From Halobacteriales archaeon QS_4_66_20 (GTDB lineage Archaea > Halobacteriota > Halobacteria > Halobacteriales > Haloarculaceae), in NCBI GenBank assembly GCA_003021015.1, contig PXRK01000033.1, positions 1-54,142 on the forward strand: a DNA stretch of 54,142 bases, written 5' to 3'. A program made the position numbers and the translations under genes. Shown piece by piece: positions 16,291 through 25,458 of the stretch (position 1 is its first letter; every line of letters starts with the position of its first letter). The notes below the pieces were generated by a model that was not told the DNA's origin, did no database searches, and saw nothing but the letters and a program-made list of their open reading frames with translations.

Positions 16291-17439
16291 TCACCGAGAA
16301 CCAGTCGCTTCGACAGTGACGACCGTGTGCTCCTCGCCGCGTTCGCGGTCGCGGATCGACCCGACGCGCTCCAGCAGATGGTCCAGGTCCAGCGTGCTGT
16401 GGTGGACAACGTCCATCCTGCCACCCACATCCAGCACCTCCGCGGCGCCCGAAAACAGGTCGGTCAGCACGCCGTCACCGGCGTGGGTCGGCGGGTTGCA
16501 GAGAATCCGGTCGAACTGGCGGTCGGCGACGCCGCGGGTGCCGTCGCCGGTGACGACCGTCCCCTCCACACCGCTCGCGTCGAGACTCCGGCGGGCGCAC
16601 AGCGTCGCCCTGGCGTCGTCGTCGGTTAGCACCACGTCGACGTCCGCCACTGAGGCGGCGTACACGCCCGCGGCGCCGTAGCCACAGGCCAGGTCCAGCA
16701 CGCGGTCGCCGTCCTCGACTGTGGCGCACTCCAGGAGGAGCCGCGTCCCGTGGTCGAGTTCCGTCGGCGAGAACAGCCCCGGCAGCGTCACCAGCGAAAG
16801 GGGAACCCCGTCGACCGTCGGCTCGATGGTCCGCGGCGTGACGTACGTCGGCGGTTCGAACTCGGCTGGCCGCTCCGCCGCCAGCACGCGCTCCTTGCCG
16901 TGTTTCTGTACCGTCTCGACTCCCACAGCGATCGAGTCCAGGCAGTCCTCGTAGCGGTTCAGCCCCGTTTCCGTGCGAGCGGCGAGGTACAGCCTACCGC
17001 CGGGTTCGAGCGTCGAGAGAGCGCCAGCGATGCGCTCCTTCCCGACTGGGATCGGGGTGTACGCCGCTGGCGCGTAACAGGCGGCTGCGAACCCATCGGA
17101 CTGCTCCGCCGACACCTCGTCGGGCGACGCGACGAGTTCGACCCGCGCGTCGGCGCCGTTGCGGTCGACGTTCGCCCGGCAGATGCGGGCCGCCCGGGCG
17201 CTGGTCTCGGCCATGACCACCTCGGCGGTGGTCGCGTCCAGGACGGTCCCGACCACGCCGTAGTTGGCCTGCACGACCAGCGCTGACTCGGGAGCCTGAT
17301 CCCAGACGGTCTCCAGCAAGAGGAGTTCGGCGTCGCGGAACTCCTCGGGGGAGTGCAGGCCGTCGGCGGTCCGGAACCGGTACTCCTCCGGGCCGTCCTC
17401 GGTTCTGGAGCCCAGCGTGAGTTCCTCGTGGCGGGTCAT
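16291..17439 (-). CDS. RsmC/RlmG-like SAM methyltransferase
   Basis: A 382-residue protein built of two Rossmann methyltransferase-like halves, as in RsmC and RlmG. The N-terminal half (residues 1-180) is degenerate. The C-terminal half has motif I VLDLACGYGAAGVYAA near residue 245, DVVLTDDDA, and the catalytic NPPTH motif (ILCNPPTHAGDG) near residue 310, used for base N-methylation of guanine in rRNA. It should methylate rRNA or another nucleic acid in the cytoplasm; the exact target is not deducible. It stands alone, convergent with the rhodanese-MBL gene. Confidence 0.8.
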   Translation of the reverse strand: MTRHEELTLGSRTEDGPEEYRFRTADGLHSPEEFRDAELLLLETVWDQAPESALVVQANYGVVGTVLDATTAEVVMAETSARAARICRANVDRNGADARVELVASPDEVSAEQSDGFAAACYAPAAYTPIPVGKERIAGALSTLEPGGRLYLAARTETGLNRYEDCLDSIAVGVETVQKHGKERVLAAERPAEFEPPTYVTPRTIEPTVDGVPLSLVTLPGLFSPTELDHGTRLLLECATVEDGDRVLDLACGYGAAGVYAASVADVDVVLTDDDARATLCARRSLDASGVEGTVVTGDGTRGVADRQFDRILCNPPTHAGDGVLTDLFSGAAEVLDVGGRMDVVHHSTLDLDHLLERVGSIRDRERGEEHTVVTVEATGSR

Positions 17440-17824
17440 TTCCTACGTTCCGGCGGGGTGATCCGGTATCGGGTCGTTCCGTCCATCGGTGAAATCGGGA
17501 GTCGTTGCCGGTACTCCGCCACGAATATGCTTATAAGATACGGAAGCGGGATCGGTGGTAGAATCCCTCCGTGGGTGTCTCGAAGAACTATTTTAGCGAT
17601 TGAGGCGACAGATAGTTCCTGAAAGAAGCTGTTTCTGGGAAATTGATGTCCTGTTACTGTACGACTAACTGCTGGAATAAGACATTTGCCCAATTCTTTC
17701 GAGGGCAATTTCTCGTGCGCACGCATGGACAATAATTACCTTATATTCCCTAAAGTGTGTTTAACAGGATAGGGGTGTTTCAGGGCTATTCTTATATTTA
17801 TCCAAAAACCACGAGTAAACAATA
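17440..17824. other. AT-rich intergenic region upstream of gltB
   Basis: This 385-bp gap is clearly richer in A and T than its surroundings. Apart from the gltB promoter near its right end and a second TATA-like TTATAAGATA near 17531, I see no gene, repeat or structured RNA. The length suggests a control region for nitrogen regulation of glutamate synthase, but no specific operator was identified. Confidence 0.5.
17791..17800 (+). promoter_or_regulatory. gltB promoter (TATA box)
   Basis: CTTATATTTA lies about 29 bp before the ATG at 17825, with a purine-rich BRE-like stretch just upstream. The spacing predicts a nearly leaderless mRNA. Confidence 0.6.
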
Positions 17825-20800
17825 ATGGGAGAGCACACTGAGCACCGTCTCGCGGATCCGTCCCACGCCCGATCGAACTGTGGCGTCGGGGCGGTAATGG
17901 ACCTCGACGGGGGCGAAAGCCATCGCGTCGTCGCGGACGGGTTGCAACTGATCGAAGGGATGGAACACAGAGGCACCACGGGTGCGGAGGAGAACACCGG
18001 CGACGGCGCCGGCATCATGCTCCAGATTCCGCACGACTTTTTCTCGGACACAATCGACGTAGAGCTCCCGCCGAAAGGCGAGTACGCCGTCGGAACGATC
18101 TTTCTCCCGCAGGACGACGAGCAGCGGGCGACACTGAAGAAACTCGTCGAGGACAACCTGACTGCGGAGGGTCTGGAGATTCTGACCTGGCGCTCGGTGC
18201 CGACGAACAACGACGGGCTGGGCCAGACGGCGCTGGACTCCGAGCCGGAGATCCAGCAGCTGTTCGTCACCTCCGGGGACGACCTGGCGAGCGAGGACCC
18301 CGAGGCGTTCGAACGCCGGCTGTACGTCGGCCGTCGCGTCGTCGAGAACGCCGTCGAGGAGCGCGAGCCGGCGGGACAGGACCGCTTCTACGTTGTCTCG
18401 ATGGACCGCAAGACGGTCGTCTACAAGGGGCTGCTGCTGGCGAGCCAGCTCCCGGACTACTTTCCGGAACTGGAAGACGAGCGGATGCGGTCGACGTTCG
18501 TGCTGGTCCACGCGCGGTTCTCGACGAACACGCTCGGCGCCTGGCACCTCGCACACCCGTTCCGGACGATGATCCACAACGGCGAGTTCAACACCATCCA
18601 GGGCAACATCAACTGGATGCGGGCCCGGGAGACGGACATCGCCCACGAGGCGTTCGGGGAGCCCGAGGCAGAACGCGCCGCGGACGAAGCGAGCGGGGAC
18701 GAGCCGCGAGCGGACATCGAGAAGATCAAGCCGATCATCGACGACCCCGAGCAGTCCGACACCGCCAGCGTCGACAACGCGGTCGAACTGCTGATGCAGT
18801 CCGGGCGCTCGCTGCCCCACGCCTTGCGGATGCTGATCCCCGAGGCCTGGCGCGGCGAGGACAACGACGTCACCGGCCGCCGTCGGGAGTTCTACGACTA
18901 CCACGCCTCGCTGGTCGAGCCCTGGGACGGGCCGGCCCTCGTGACGGCGACCGACGGCGAGCGCATCGGCGCGGTGCTGGACCGCAACGGCCTGCGGCCC
19001 TGCCGGTACGATGTGCTCGAGGACAACACGCTCGTAATGGCCTCAGAGGTGGGGGCGCTCGATTACGACGAGAGCGAGGTCGTCGAGCGTGGCCGCCTCC
19101 AGCCCGGCCAGTGCTTTCTCGCCGACCCCGAACAGGGCGGCGTGCTCTCCGACGACGAGGTGTTCGCGGGGCTGGCCGACGAGCGCTACGGCGAGTGGGT
19201 CGACCAGGAGCAGTGGCACCTCACCGACGTTTCGCCGCGGATCGACAACACGCCACAAAAGCAAGTCGACGCCCTCCGGAGCCACCAGGCGATGTACGGC
19301 TACACGTACGACGAGGTGGACAATCTGCTGGAGCCGATGGCGAAAGAGGGGAAAGACCCCATCGGCTCGATGGGCGACGACACGCCGCTGTCGGTGCTCT
19401 CACAGTTCAACCGCCCGCTGTTCACGTACTTCAAGCAGCTGTTCGCGCAGGTGTCGAACCCGCCGCTTGACTACATCCGCGAGGAGCTGGTGACGAGCCT
19501 GGAGACGCGACTCGGCAACCAGCGCAACCTGCTCGACGAGTCGCCGGCTCACGCCCGCCAGCTCGTGCTCGACTCGCCGGTCCTCACCGCCGAGGACACC
19601 GACCACATCAAGAAACTCGACGGCCGGATCTCCTCGGACGTGATCGACATCACGTACGACCCCGACGAGCAGGACCTGGAATCCGCCGTCGAGGGAGTCC
19701 GTGAGCAGGCCGCAGCCAGCGCCGACGAGCACGACGTCGTCGTCCTCTCGGATCGGGCGGCCGGCCCGGACCGCGTCCCGATCCCGTCGCTGCTCGCGGT
19801 CGGCGGTGTCCACCACCACCTCGTCCGCAACGGGAAGCGCAACCGCGTCGGGATCGTCGTCGAGTCGGGCGACCCCCGGACGGTCCACCAGATCGCGACG
19901 CTGATCGGCTACGGCGCCGGCGCGGTCACGCCGTACCTCGCCTCCCAGACGATCACGGATCTCGTGGCGGGGCCGGAGGGCGCCGACCCGAGCGAGGCGA
20001 TCGACGCCTACGTCCACGCCATCGAGGACGGCCTGCTGAAGACGATGTCGAAGATGGGCATCTCGACGGTCGAGAGCTACCGCGGCGCCCAGATCTTCGA
20101 GGCCGTCGGGCTCTCCTCGGAGTTCGTCGCGGAGTACTTCGAGGGCACCGAGAACCGCACGGAGGGGATCGGCATCGAGGAGATCGAGTCGGACCTGCTC
20201 GACCGCCACCAGGTCGCCTGGGCCGGCGAGGAGCCCGAGATGCCCCGCGTCGGCGAGTACGAGAACCGTACCGGCGGCATCTTCCACCAGTGGAACCCCG
20301 AGACGGTGAGCACGCTACAGGGCGCCGTCCGCGAGGGCGACTACGAGCAGTACCGGGAGTTCGCGGAGCTGATCAACGACCAGAACGAGCAGCTCGCGAC
20401 GCTGCGCGGGCTGCTGGAGTTCGACGGCGAGGAGCGCGAGTCGATCCCGATCGAAGCAGTCGAGCCGGTCGAGGAGATCGTCACGCGGTTCTCCACCGCT
20501 GCGATGAGCCTCGGATCGCTCTCGCCGGAGATGCACGAGAACAACGCCATCGCGATGAACCGGATCGGGGGGAAAGCCAACACCGGCGAGGGCGGCGAAC
20601 CACCGGAGCGGTTCGACACCGAGCGCGAGTGTGCGACCAAGCAGGTCGCCTCCGGCCGGTTCGGTGTCACGTCGACGTACCTCTCGGCGGCCGACGAACT
20701 GCAGATCAAGATGGCCCAGGGCTCCAAGCCCGGCGAGGGCGGGCACCTGCCCGGCAAGAAGGTCAACGAGATGATCGCCCACGTCCGGTACGCGACGCCG

Positions 20801-22417
20801 GGCGTCGGCCTCATCTCGCCGCCGCCCCAGCACGACATCTACTCGATCGAGGACCTCAAGCAGCTGATCCACGACCTGAAGGCGGGCAACCCCGAGGCCG
20901 ACGTGAACGTCAAGCTGGTCGCGGAGGCCGGCATCGGCGTCATCGCGGCCGGCGTTGCCAAGGCCAACGCCGACGTCGTCCACATCTCCGGCGACTCCGG
21001 CGGCACCGGCGCCTCGCCGAAAACGAGCATCAAGAGCGCTGGCGTTCCCTGGGAGCTCGGCCTGGCGGAGGCGAACCAGCTGCTCAGCTCGACGGGGCTG
21101 CGCGACCGCATCGAGGTGACCACCGACGGCGGCATGAAAACCGGCCGGGACGTCGCCATCGCCGCGCTGCTGGGGGCCGAAGGGTACGTCTTCGGCACGG
21201 CTTCGATGGTCACCTCGGGCTGTGTGATGGCCCGCCAGTGCCACGAGAACACCTGTCCGGTCGGGATCGCGACCCAGGACGAGAACCTGCGCGAGCGGTT
21301 CCCCGGCCAGCCCCAGCACGTGATCAACTACATGCAGTTCATCGCCCAGGAGCTGCGGGAGATCATGGCAGAACTCGGCTTCCGGACCGTCGACGAGATG
21401 ATCGGCCGGGTCGACGCGCTTTCCCAGCGCGACGACGTCGAACAGGAGAAAGCCCGGAAGCTGGACCTCTCGGCCGTGCTGGCAGAGCCCGAGCGCAACG
21501 GCACCGACCGGTACAAGACCCGCGAGCAGACCCACGACGTCGACGAACAGCTCGACTGGGAGCTGCTCGAGGCGGCCGAGCCGGCGATCGAGGACGGCGA
21601 GCCCGTGACGATCGACACGGAGATCGACAACACGCACCGCGCCGCGGGCGCAACGCTTTCGAACCGGATCTCCCGGGCGCACGGGACCGACGGCCTGCCG
21701 GAGGACACCGTCAGCGTCGAACTGACGGGCACCGCCGGGCAGAGCTTCGGCGCGTTCCTCCAGGACGGCGTGAGGATGGAGCTGACCGGCACCGCCAACG
21801 ACTACCTCGGCAAGGGCCTGTCGGGTGGCAAGCTCGTTTTGCGGACACCCGAGGACGCGAGCTACGACGCCAGCGAGAACATCATCGCCGGCAACGTCGC
21901 GCTGTACGGCGCGACGCAGGGGGAGTGCTACGTCAACGGCGCGGCCGGCGAGCGTTTCGGGGTGCGTAACTCCGGCGTGAAAGGCGTCGTCGAGTCGGTC
22001 GGCGACCACGGCTGTGAGTACATGACCGGCGGCGCCATCGCAGTGCTGGGCGACACCGGGAAGAACTTCGCTGCCGGGATGTCCGGCGGCGTCGCCTACG
22101 TCTACGACCCCGACGGGAGCTTCCGGGAGCGCGCCAACACCGGGATGGTGACGCTCTCGGACGAGCTCGACCCGAGCGACGAGCAGATGCTGACCCGCCT
22201 GGTCGAGAACCACGCGGCCTACACCGATTCGGAGCGCGCCGCCGAACTGCTGGCGGACTGGGAGGAGGAGCTGGGCAACTTTGCGCGGGTGATGCCCGAC
22301 GCCTACGCCGAGGTCATCGCCGAGCGCGAGCGCGACGATGTCCGGACGGAACTGCCCGACTCCGCCGTCCACGGTACTGACAGCCTGGACACCGCCGTCC
22401 AGAGCGGCGCCGACTGA
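17825..22417 (+). CDS. gltB: Glutamate synthase large subunit
   Basis: A full-length 1530-residue enzyme. A short propeptide precedes SNCGVGAV, whose Cys19 should become the N-terminal nucleophile of the class II glutamine amidotransferase domain (about 19-430). A central domain follows, then the FMN-binding synthase barrel (about 880-1270) with LGSLSPEMHENNAIAMNRIGGKANTGEGGE and GDSGGTGASPKTSIK. The 3Fe-4S ligands are Cys1133, Cys1139 and Cys1144 (C-x5-C-x4-C in GCVMARQCHENTC). A C-terminal GXGXG beta-helix completes the protein. It makes two glutamates from glutamine and 2-oxoglutarate. No gltD small-subunit gene is adjacent, so electrons may come from ferredoxin, which is inference. Transcribed alone. 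Confidence 0.95.
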   Translation: MGEHTEHRLADPSHARSNCGVGAVMDLDGGESHRVVADGLQLIEGMEHRGTTGAEENTGDGAGIMLQIPHDFFSDTIDVELPPKGEYAVGTIFLPQDDEQRATLKKLVEDNLTAEGLEILTWRSVPTNNDGLGQTALDSEPEIQQLFVTSGDDLASEDPEAFERRLYVGRRVVENAVEEREPAGQDRFYVVSMDRKTVVYKGLLLASQLPDYFPELEDERMRSTFVLVHARFSTNTLGAWHLAHPFRTMIHNGEFNTIQGNINWMRARETDIAHEAFGEPEAERAADEASGDEPRADIEKIKPIIDDPEQSDTASVDNAVELLMQSGRSLPHALRMLIPEAWRGEDNDVTGRRREFYDYHASLVEPWDGPALVTATDGERIGAVLDRNGLRPCRYDVLEDNTLVMASEVGALDYDESEVVERGRLQPGQCFLADPEQGGVLSDDEVFAGLADERYGEWVDQEQWHLTDVSPRIDNTPQKQVDALRSHQAMYGYTYDEVDNLLEPMAKEGKDPIGSMGDDTPLSVLSQFNRPLFTYFKQLFAQVSNPPLDYIREELVTSLETRLGNQRNLLDESPAHARQLVLDSPVLTAEDTDHIKKLDGRISSDVIDITYDPDEQDLESAVEGVREQAAASADEHDVVVLSDRAAGPDRVPIPSLLAVGGVHHHLVRNGKRNRVGIVVESGDPRTVHQIATLIGYGAGAVTPYLASQTITDLVAGPEGADPSEAIDAYVHAIEDGLLKTMSKMGISTVESYRGAQIFEAVGLSSEFVAEYFEGTENRTEGIGIEEIESDLLDRHQVAWAGEEPEMPRVGEYENRTGGIFHQWNPETVSTLQGAVREGDYEQYREFAELINDQNEQLATLRGLLEFDGEERESIPIEAVEPVEEIVTRFSTAAMSLGSLSPEMHENNAIAMNRIGGKANTGEGGEPPERFDTERECATKQVASGRFGVTSTYLSAADELQIKMAQGSKPGEGGHLPGKKVNEMIAHVRYATPGVGLISPPPQHDIYSIEDLKQLIHDLKAGNPEADVNVKLVAEAGIGVIAAGVAKANADVVHISGDSGGTGASPKTSIKSAGVPWELGLAEANQLLSSTGLRDRIEVTTDGGMKTGRDVAIAALLGAEGYVFGTASMVTSGCVMARQCHENTCPVGIATQDENLRERFPGQPQHVINYMQFIAQELREIMAELGFRTVDEMIGRVDALSQRDDVEQEKARKLDLSAVLAEPERNGTDRYKTREQTHDVDEQLDWELLEAAEPAIEDGEPVTIDTEIDNTHRAAGATLSNRISRAHGTDGLPEDTVSVELTGTAGQSFGAFLQDGVRMELTGTANDYLGKGLSGGKLVLRTPEDASYDASENIIAGNVALYGATQGECYVNGAAGERFGVRNSGVKGVVESVGDHGCEYMTGGAIAVLGDTGKNFAAGMSGGVAYVYDPDGSFRERANTGMVTLSDELDPSDEQMLTRLVENHAAYTDSERAAELLADWEEELGNFARVMPDAYAEVIAERERDDVRTELPDSAVHGTDSLDTAVQSGAD

Positions 22418-22469
22418 TACGGGTGAACGACATCCTGCCTGATGTTTGCTGCAGGTTGCTTTTCCCCTT

Positions 22470-22478
22470 CACTTATAG
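22470..22478 (+). promoter_or_regulatory. TATA box of the MNT/HEPN pair
   Basis: ACTTATAGG centred about 27 bp before the ATG at 22502 fits a leaderless promoter for the two-gene unit. Confidence 0.45.
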
Positions 22479-22501
22479 GGGAGACACGTATACGCTACCG
22501 C

Positions 22502-22927
22502 ATGTCCCGGGACGGGGAGAAAGACGACCCGATGACAGCGACCGTCCGTGAGGTCCTGGCAGACCACCCAGTCAGGCTCGGCGTCCTGTTCGGATCGCGG
22601 GCCCGTGGCACCGCAGGGACACACAGCGACGTTGACGTGGCCATCGAATTCTCCCCCTCAGTCGAAGACCGTTTCGGGGCGCGACTCGCCCTCGGCGTCG
22701 CTCTTACGCGCGCGTTGGGCACCGACGACGTCGACATAGTTGATCTCGACGACGTGCGACCGGCGGTCGGGTACTCGGCGCTCGACGAGGGGCAGTTGCT
22801 CGTCGGCGATCCCGAGCGCATCGAGTCCCTGAAACGGCAGTTGGACCGGGAGCGCGAGCGAACCACACCCGAAGAGCGCAGAGAGCGATTCGACGACGCT
22901 CTCGATCGATTAGAGGAACTCGTCTGA
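22502..22927 (+). CDS. MntA-type nucleotidyltransferase (antitoxin)
   Basis: A 141-residue minimal nucleotidyltransferase. The GSRARG motif (LGVLFGSRARGTAG) is followed at the usual spacing by SDVDVAIEF, giving two of the catalytic carboxylates. DDVDIVDLDD supplies the third. Such MNT proteins AMPylate and silence a HEPN RNase partner (MntA/HepT systems). The next gene is exactly such a partner and overlaps by 1 bp (TGATG). An internal ATG at 22532 could be the true start. The Arg/Glu-rich C-terminal helix is typical. Confidence 0.85.
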   Translation: MSRDGEKDDPMTATVREVLADHPVRLGVLFGSRARGTAGTHSDVDVAIEFSPSVEDRFGARLALGVALTRALGTDDVDIVDLDDVRPAVGYSALDEGQLLVGDPERIESLKRQLDRERERTTPEERRERFDDALDRLEELV

Positions 22928-23172
22928 TGGAGATGGACGACGAAACTGAAGCCCGGATCGTCGAAAAAGTCGAGTATATCGGGGAAGCCGTGACCGTCCT
23001 CTCGACAGAAACGGCCGAAGCAATGCAGGAGGCCGCTCAGTTCCGGAACGTCCTCGCACACACCTACGGCCACGATATCGACGACGAGCGTGTCTACCAG
23101 CATCTCCAGGACGATCTCCACTGGTTCCCGACGTTCCTCCGGGAAGTGCGTGAGACGCTCGACGATCAGTGA
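22927..23172 (+). CDS. HEPN (HepT-like) RNase toxin, internally deleted
   Basis: An 81-residue HEPN/DUF86 protein. It begins with the usual ARIVEKVEYIGEAVTVLS first helix and ends with EAMQEAAQFRNVLAHTYGHDIDDERVYQHL, which keeps the RX4HXY RNase/AMPylation motif intact. Family members are about 135-140 residues. The missing 50-55 residues are the second and third helices (the region with the ERxxQ.AIEACLDIA pattern), removed in frame. The protein may be inactive or a reduced scaffold. The stop codon is followed within 2 bp by a family A terminal-repeat-like sequence. Confidence 0.75.
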   Translation: MEMDDETEARIVEKVEYIGEAVTVLSTETAEAMQEAAQFRNVLAHTYGHDIDDERVYQHLQDDLHWFPTFLREVRETLDDQ

Positions 23173-23173
23173 G

Positions 23174-23205
23174 ATAGTCGTGCGTGATGCTGTACCGCTG
23201 GTGAT
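23174..23205 (+). repeat. Family A element fragment
   Basis: ATAGTCGTGCGTGA followed by a TGTACCGCT block matches the left end of the family A element at 51685 with small changes. It starts 2 bp after the HEPN stop codon. No matching right end is nearby. Confidence 0.45.
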
Positions 23206-23288
23206 TCACCGCAGGTGGCTGTCCACCGGGCATCCGCGAGCCCCGCCAGTTTCGGGCCATTTTACTGCCCGCCCGCCGAGGGGCCGGT

Positions 23289-24305
23289 ATGGACAGCGTC
23301 CTCATCATCGGCGGCACGCGATTCATCGGCCGGTTTCTCGTCGAGGAGTTCCTCGGCGCCGGCTACGACGTGACGCTTTTCAACCGCGGCAAGCACCCCA
23401 ACCCGTTCGCCGACCAGGACGGCGTCGAGCACATTACCGGTGACCGCAAAAGCTGGGTGACCGTCGGTGAGGCCGTCGAGGCGGTCGGGGCGGACGTCGT
23501 CATCGACTGCGTCGCCTACTTCCCCGGCGAAGTCGAGAAGACCGTGGAGGTGCTCGGCGACGCGGTCGACGCCTACGTCTACATCTCCAGCGGCGGCGCC
23601 TACGGCGTCGACGAGATCCCCAAGCGCGAGGGCGAGACGCCGCTGGAGCCCTGCAGCGACGAGCAGGCCGTCGACGACAGCCCGGCGACCTACGGCGCCC
23701 GGAAAGCCGAGGGCGACCGCAAGGTGTTCGAGGCCGCCGAGAACGGCGTCCGCGCGATGAGTGTCCGGCCGACTATCGTCTACGGCCCCCACGACTACAC
23801 CGGGCGCTTCCACTACTGGGTCGAGCAGGTCCGCGAGCGCGACCGCGTGCTCGTCCCCGGCGACGGCACCAACGTCCACCACCTCGTCGCCGTCCAGAAC
23901 GTTGCCAGCGCCGTTCGTACCGTGGCCGAGGAAGGTGAATCCGGCGAAGCCTACAACGTCGGCGACCGGCGAGTTCTGCCTTTGAAGGAAACAATCGGGC
24001 TGATCGCTAACGCGCTGGAGACTGACGTGGAACTCGTGACCACGAACGCCCGCGAACTCGCGCAGAGCGACCTCATGATGACCGACTTCCCGCTGTACAA
24101 CCCCGACCTGCACGTCCTCTCGACGGCGAAACTGTCGTCGCTGGGCTGGGATCCCATGACGCCTCGGTCGGCCATCGAGCGTGCTGTGGAGGGCCCGGTC
24201 GACCCCGAACGTGATCCCGGTCCCGACCCGGCGGCTGTGGACGAGCTGCTCGGTTTGCTGTCTGATAGTGATTGTTACGATTATTTTCGGGACCACGTCA
24301 TATAA
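23289..24305 (+). CDS. Extended SDR NAD-dependent epimerase/dehydratase
   Basis: A 338-residue extended short-chain dehydrogenase. The NAD(P) motif is modified to IIGGTRFIGRFLVEEF (GGTxFIG rather than GxxGxxG), as in a group of sugar epimerase-like and isoflavone reductase-like proteins. The catalytic pair lies in YGARKAEGD (YxxxK) near residues 137-141, with SSGGAYG supplying Ser. The substrate cannot be read. The last 14 residues (SDSDCYDYFRDHVI) are encoded by an inserted family B repeat, so the native C-terminus has been replaced. The gene is monocistronic as far as can be seen. Confidence 0.85.
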   Translation: MDSVLIIGGTRFIGRFLVEEFLGAGYDVTLFNRGKHPNPFADQDGVEHITGDRKSWVTVGEAVEAVGADVVIDCVAYFPGEVEKTVEVLGDAVDAYVYISSGGAYGVDEIPKREGETPLEPCSDEQAVDDSPATYGARKAEGDRKVFEAAENGVRAMSVRPTIVYGPHDYTGRFHYWVEQVRERDRVLVPGDGTNVHHLVAVQNVASAVRTVAEEGESGEAYNVGDRRVLPLKETIGLIANALETDVELVTTNARELAQSDLMMTDFPLYNPDLHVLSTAKLSSLGWDPMTPRSAIERAVEGPVDPERDPGPDPAAVDELLGLLSDSDCYDYFRDHVI

Positions 24306-24357
24306 ACGGTTATTTCGCGGGCTGAAGCCCACGAATTGTGGTTCCCCGGCGGTAACG
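24263..24357. repeat. Family B inverted-repeat element, right end missing
   Basis: Starts TGATAGTGATTGTTACG and continues with ATTATTTTCGG. It matches, in reverse complement, the element at 28118-28230 at about 90% over 85 bp, including the GCGGGCTGA-GCCCACGAATTGTGG core. Its expected right terminus is absent because the IS6-family element starts at 24358. It overlaps the 3' end of the epimerase gene. Confidence 0.75.
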
Positions 24358-25054
24358 GGCGGTGTTCAGATAAGGATTAACGAGTGAGGCGTAGCGTTTT
24401 CTGAGTGACCATGCCCGAAAACGCACGCCTCAGCGGTAGTATTGACCAGATCGACTTAGCGTTTATTGACCGTGAAGCGACACCGCGATCTCTGATGAAA
24501 CTCAGTATTCAGCTACATCTTGCTGAATTATCGCTTTCGAATACTGTCTCTATTCTTTAGATATTTGGTGTCAAACGTGCTCGATCGACAGTTCATAACT
24601 GGGTCCACAAGGCCGGTCTACAGCCCCAAGATGGACAGCGCCCGGATCACGTCGCGGTTGATGAGACCGTGATCCGACTCAACGACGAGCAGTATTGGCT
24701 GTACGCTGCTGTCGATCCTGAAACAAACGAATTACTTCATACAACGCTTGAACCGACAACAAACACAATAATGGCTCACGCATTCGTTGCTGAACTCCGC
24801 GAGAAACATGACGTCGAGGACGCCGTGTTTCTCATCGATGGCTCGCACTCAGTGAACGCTGCCTGTGCGAGACACGGCCTCGATTTCAGATACGAACGCC
24901 ACGGAAATTGGAACAGCGCCAAACGTGTATTTGAAAAGGTAAAACGACAAACCTCTTTGTTTTCAAATTGTTTCAGCAACGCCGGGAAAGACACTGCTGA
25001 CGGCTGGCTCAGAGCATTCAGCGTCGCATGGAATCAGTTTATCTGAACAGTACC
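24358..25054 (+). mobile_element. IS6-family insertion sequence (degenerate)
   Basis: Bounded by imperfect 16-bp inverted repeats GGCGGTGTTCAGATAA (24358-24373) and TTATCTGAACAGTACC (25039-25054), 13 of 16 matching, about 697 bp long with one transposase gene. No 8-bp target duplication is visible (flanks CGGTAACG and CTTTATAG), so one flank was probably lost by adjacent deletion or recombination. Confidence 0.7.
24411..25046 (+). pseudogene. IS6-family transposase with in-frame stop
   Basis: Translation from the ATG at 24411 gives 211 residues related to haloarchaeal IS6 transposases: a small N-terminal HTH, then the DDE domain with HVAVDET (first Asp), VFLIDGS (second Asp) and the C-terminal RQTSLFSNCFSNAGKDTADGWLRAFSVAWNQ block. 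A TAG at codon 50 (24558-24560) interrupts the frame where a Glu codon is expected (SIL-stop-IFG). The third catalytic Glu region reads NSAKRVFEKVK, with Lys where family members usually have Glu before RVF. Two independent lesions argue that this copy is dead. Confidence 0.8.
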
Positions 25055-25458
25055 CTTTATAGCGTCGAAAAACCTGCTGGTGAGGAATCTGGGTGTCGAA
25101 AGTAAGGTGTATCTTCACTCTTTATAACGAAAGTACACTTGTTATTCGTGGCAGTATGTGAGTGGCAATCATCTGTCGTAGGCAACCAACAGCATCGATC
25201 AGTGGCAGCGCAATCAGATACGCAGCTCTATCATACGGTCGTGCATGATTATTTCCAGCACTGGGGCCCAATATCGTTGGTTGCACGGGCTGAAACGAAC
25301 AACACGCGATTCCATAGCAGTACAAAGTCATGCACGACCGTATCAACGGTTCTCACGATCAGCTGTACATTGTCAGTTGGAAGTGTATAGCGTGAGACCA
25401 GATGCATCGAATGTCCGGGTAGAAAGATTGATTGCCCAGTGGGTAATACTCACAGATA
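25055..25458. other. Intergenic gap between the IS and the SMC-related gene
   Basis: This 404-bp stretch contains a 111-bp family A element (25233-25343) and otherwise AT-rich, non-coding sequence. I could not place a confident promoter for the gene at 25459; GGGTAATACTC near 25441 is too close to the ATG to be its TATA box. Confidence 0.5.
25233..25343 (-). repeat. Family A MITE-like element
   Basis: 111 bp with terminal inverted repeats ATACGGTCGTGCATGA and TCATGCACGACCGTAT (16 bp, perfect). Its reverse complement aligns along its whole length with the element at 51685-51832, which contains an internal duplication. It is non-coding. The TIR plus small size indicate a miniature inverted-repeat element mobilised in trans; the parent transposase is not in the window. 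Confidence 0.8.

Noticed and set aside
20315-22372. 685-codon open frame antisense to gltB
   Set aside because: Composition is an artefact of high-GC antisense; gltB carries every expected motif on the plus strand.
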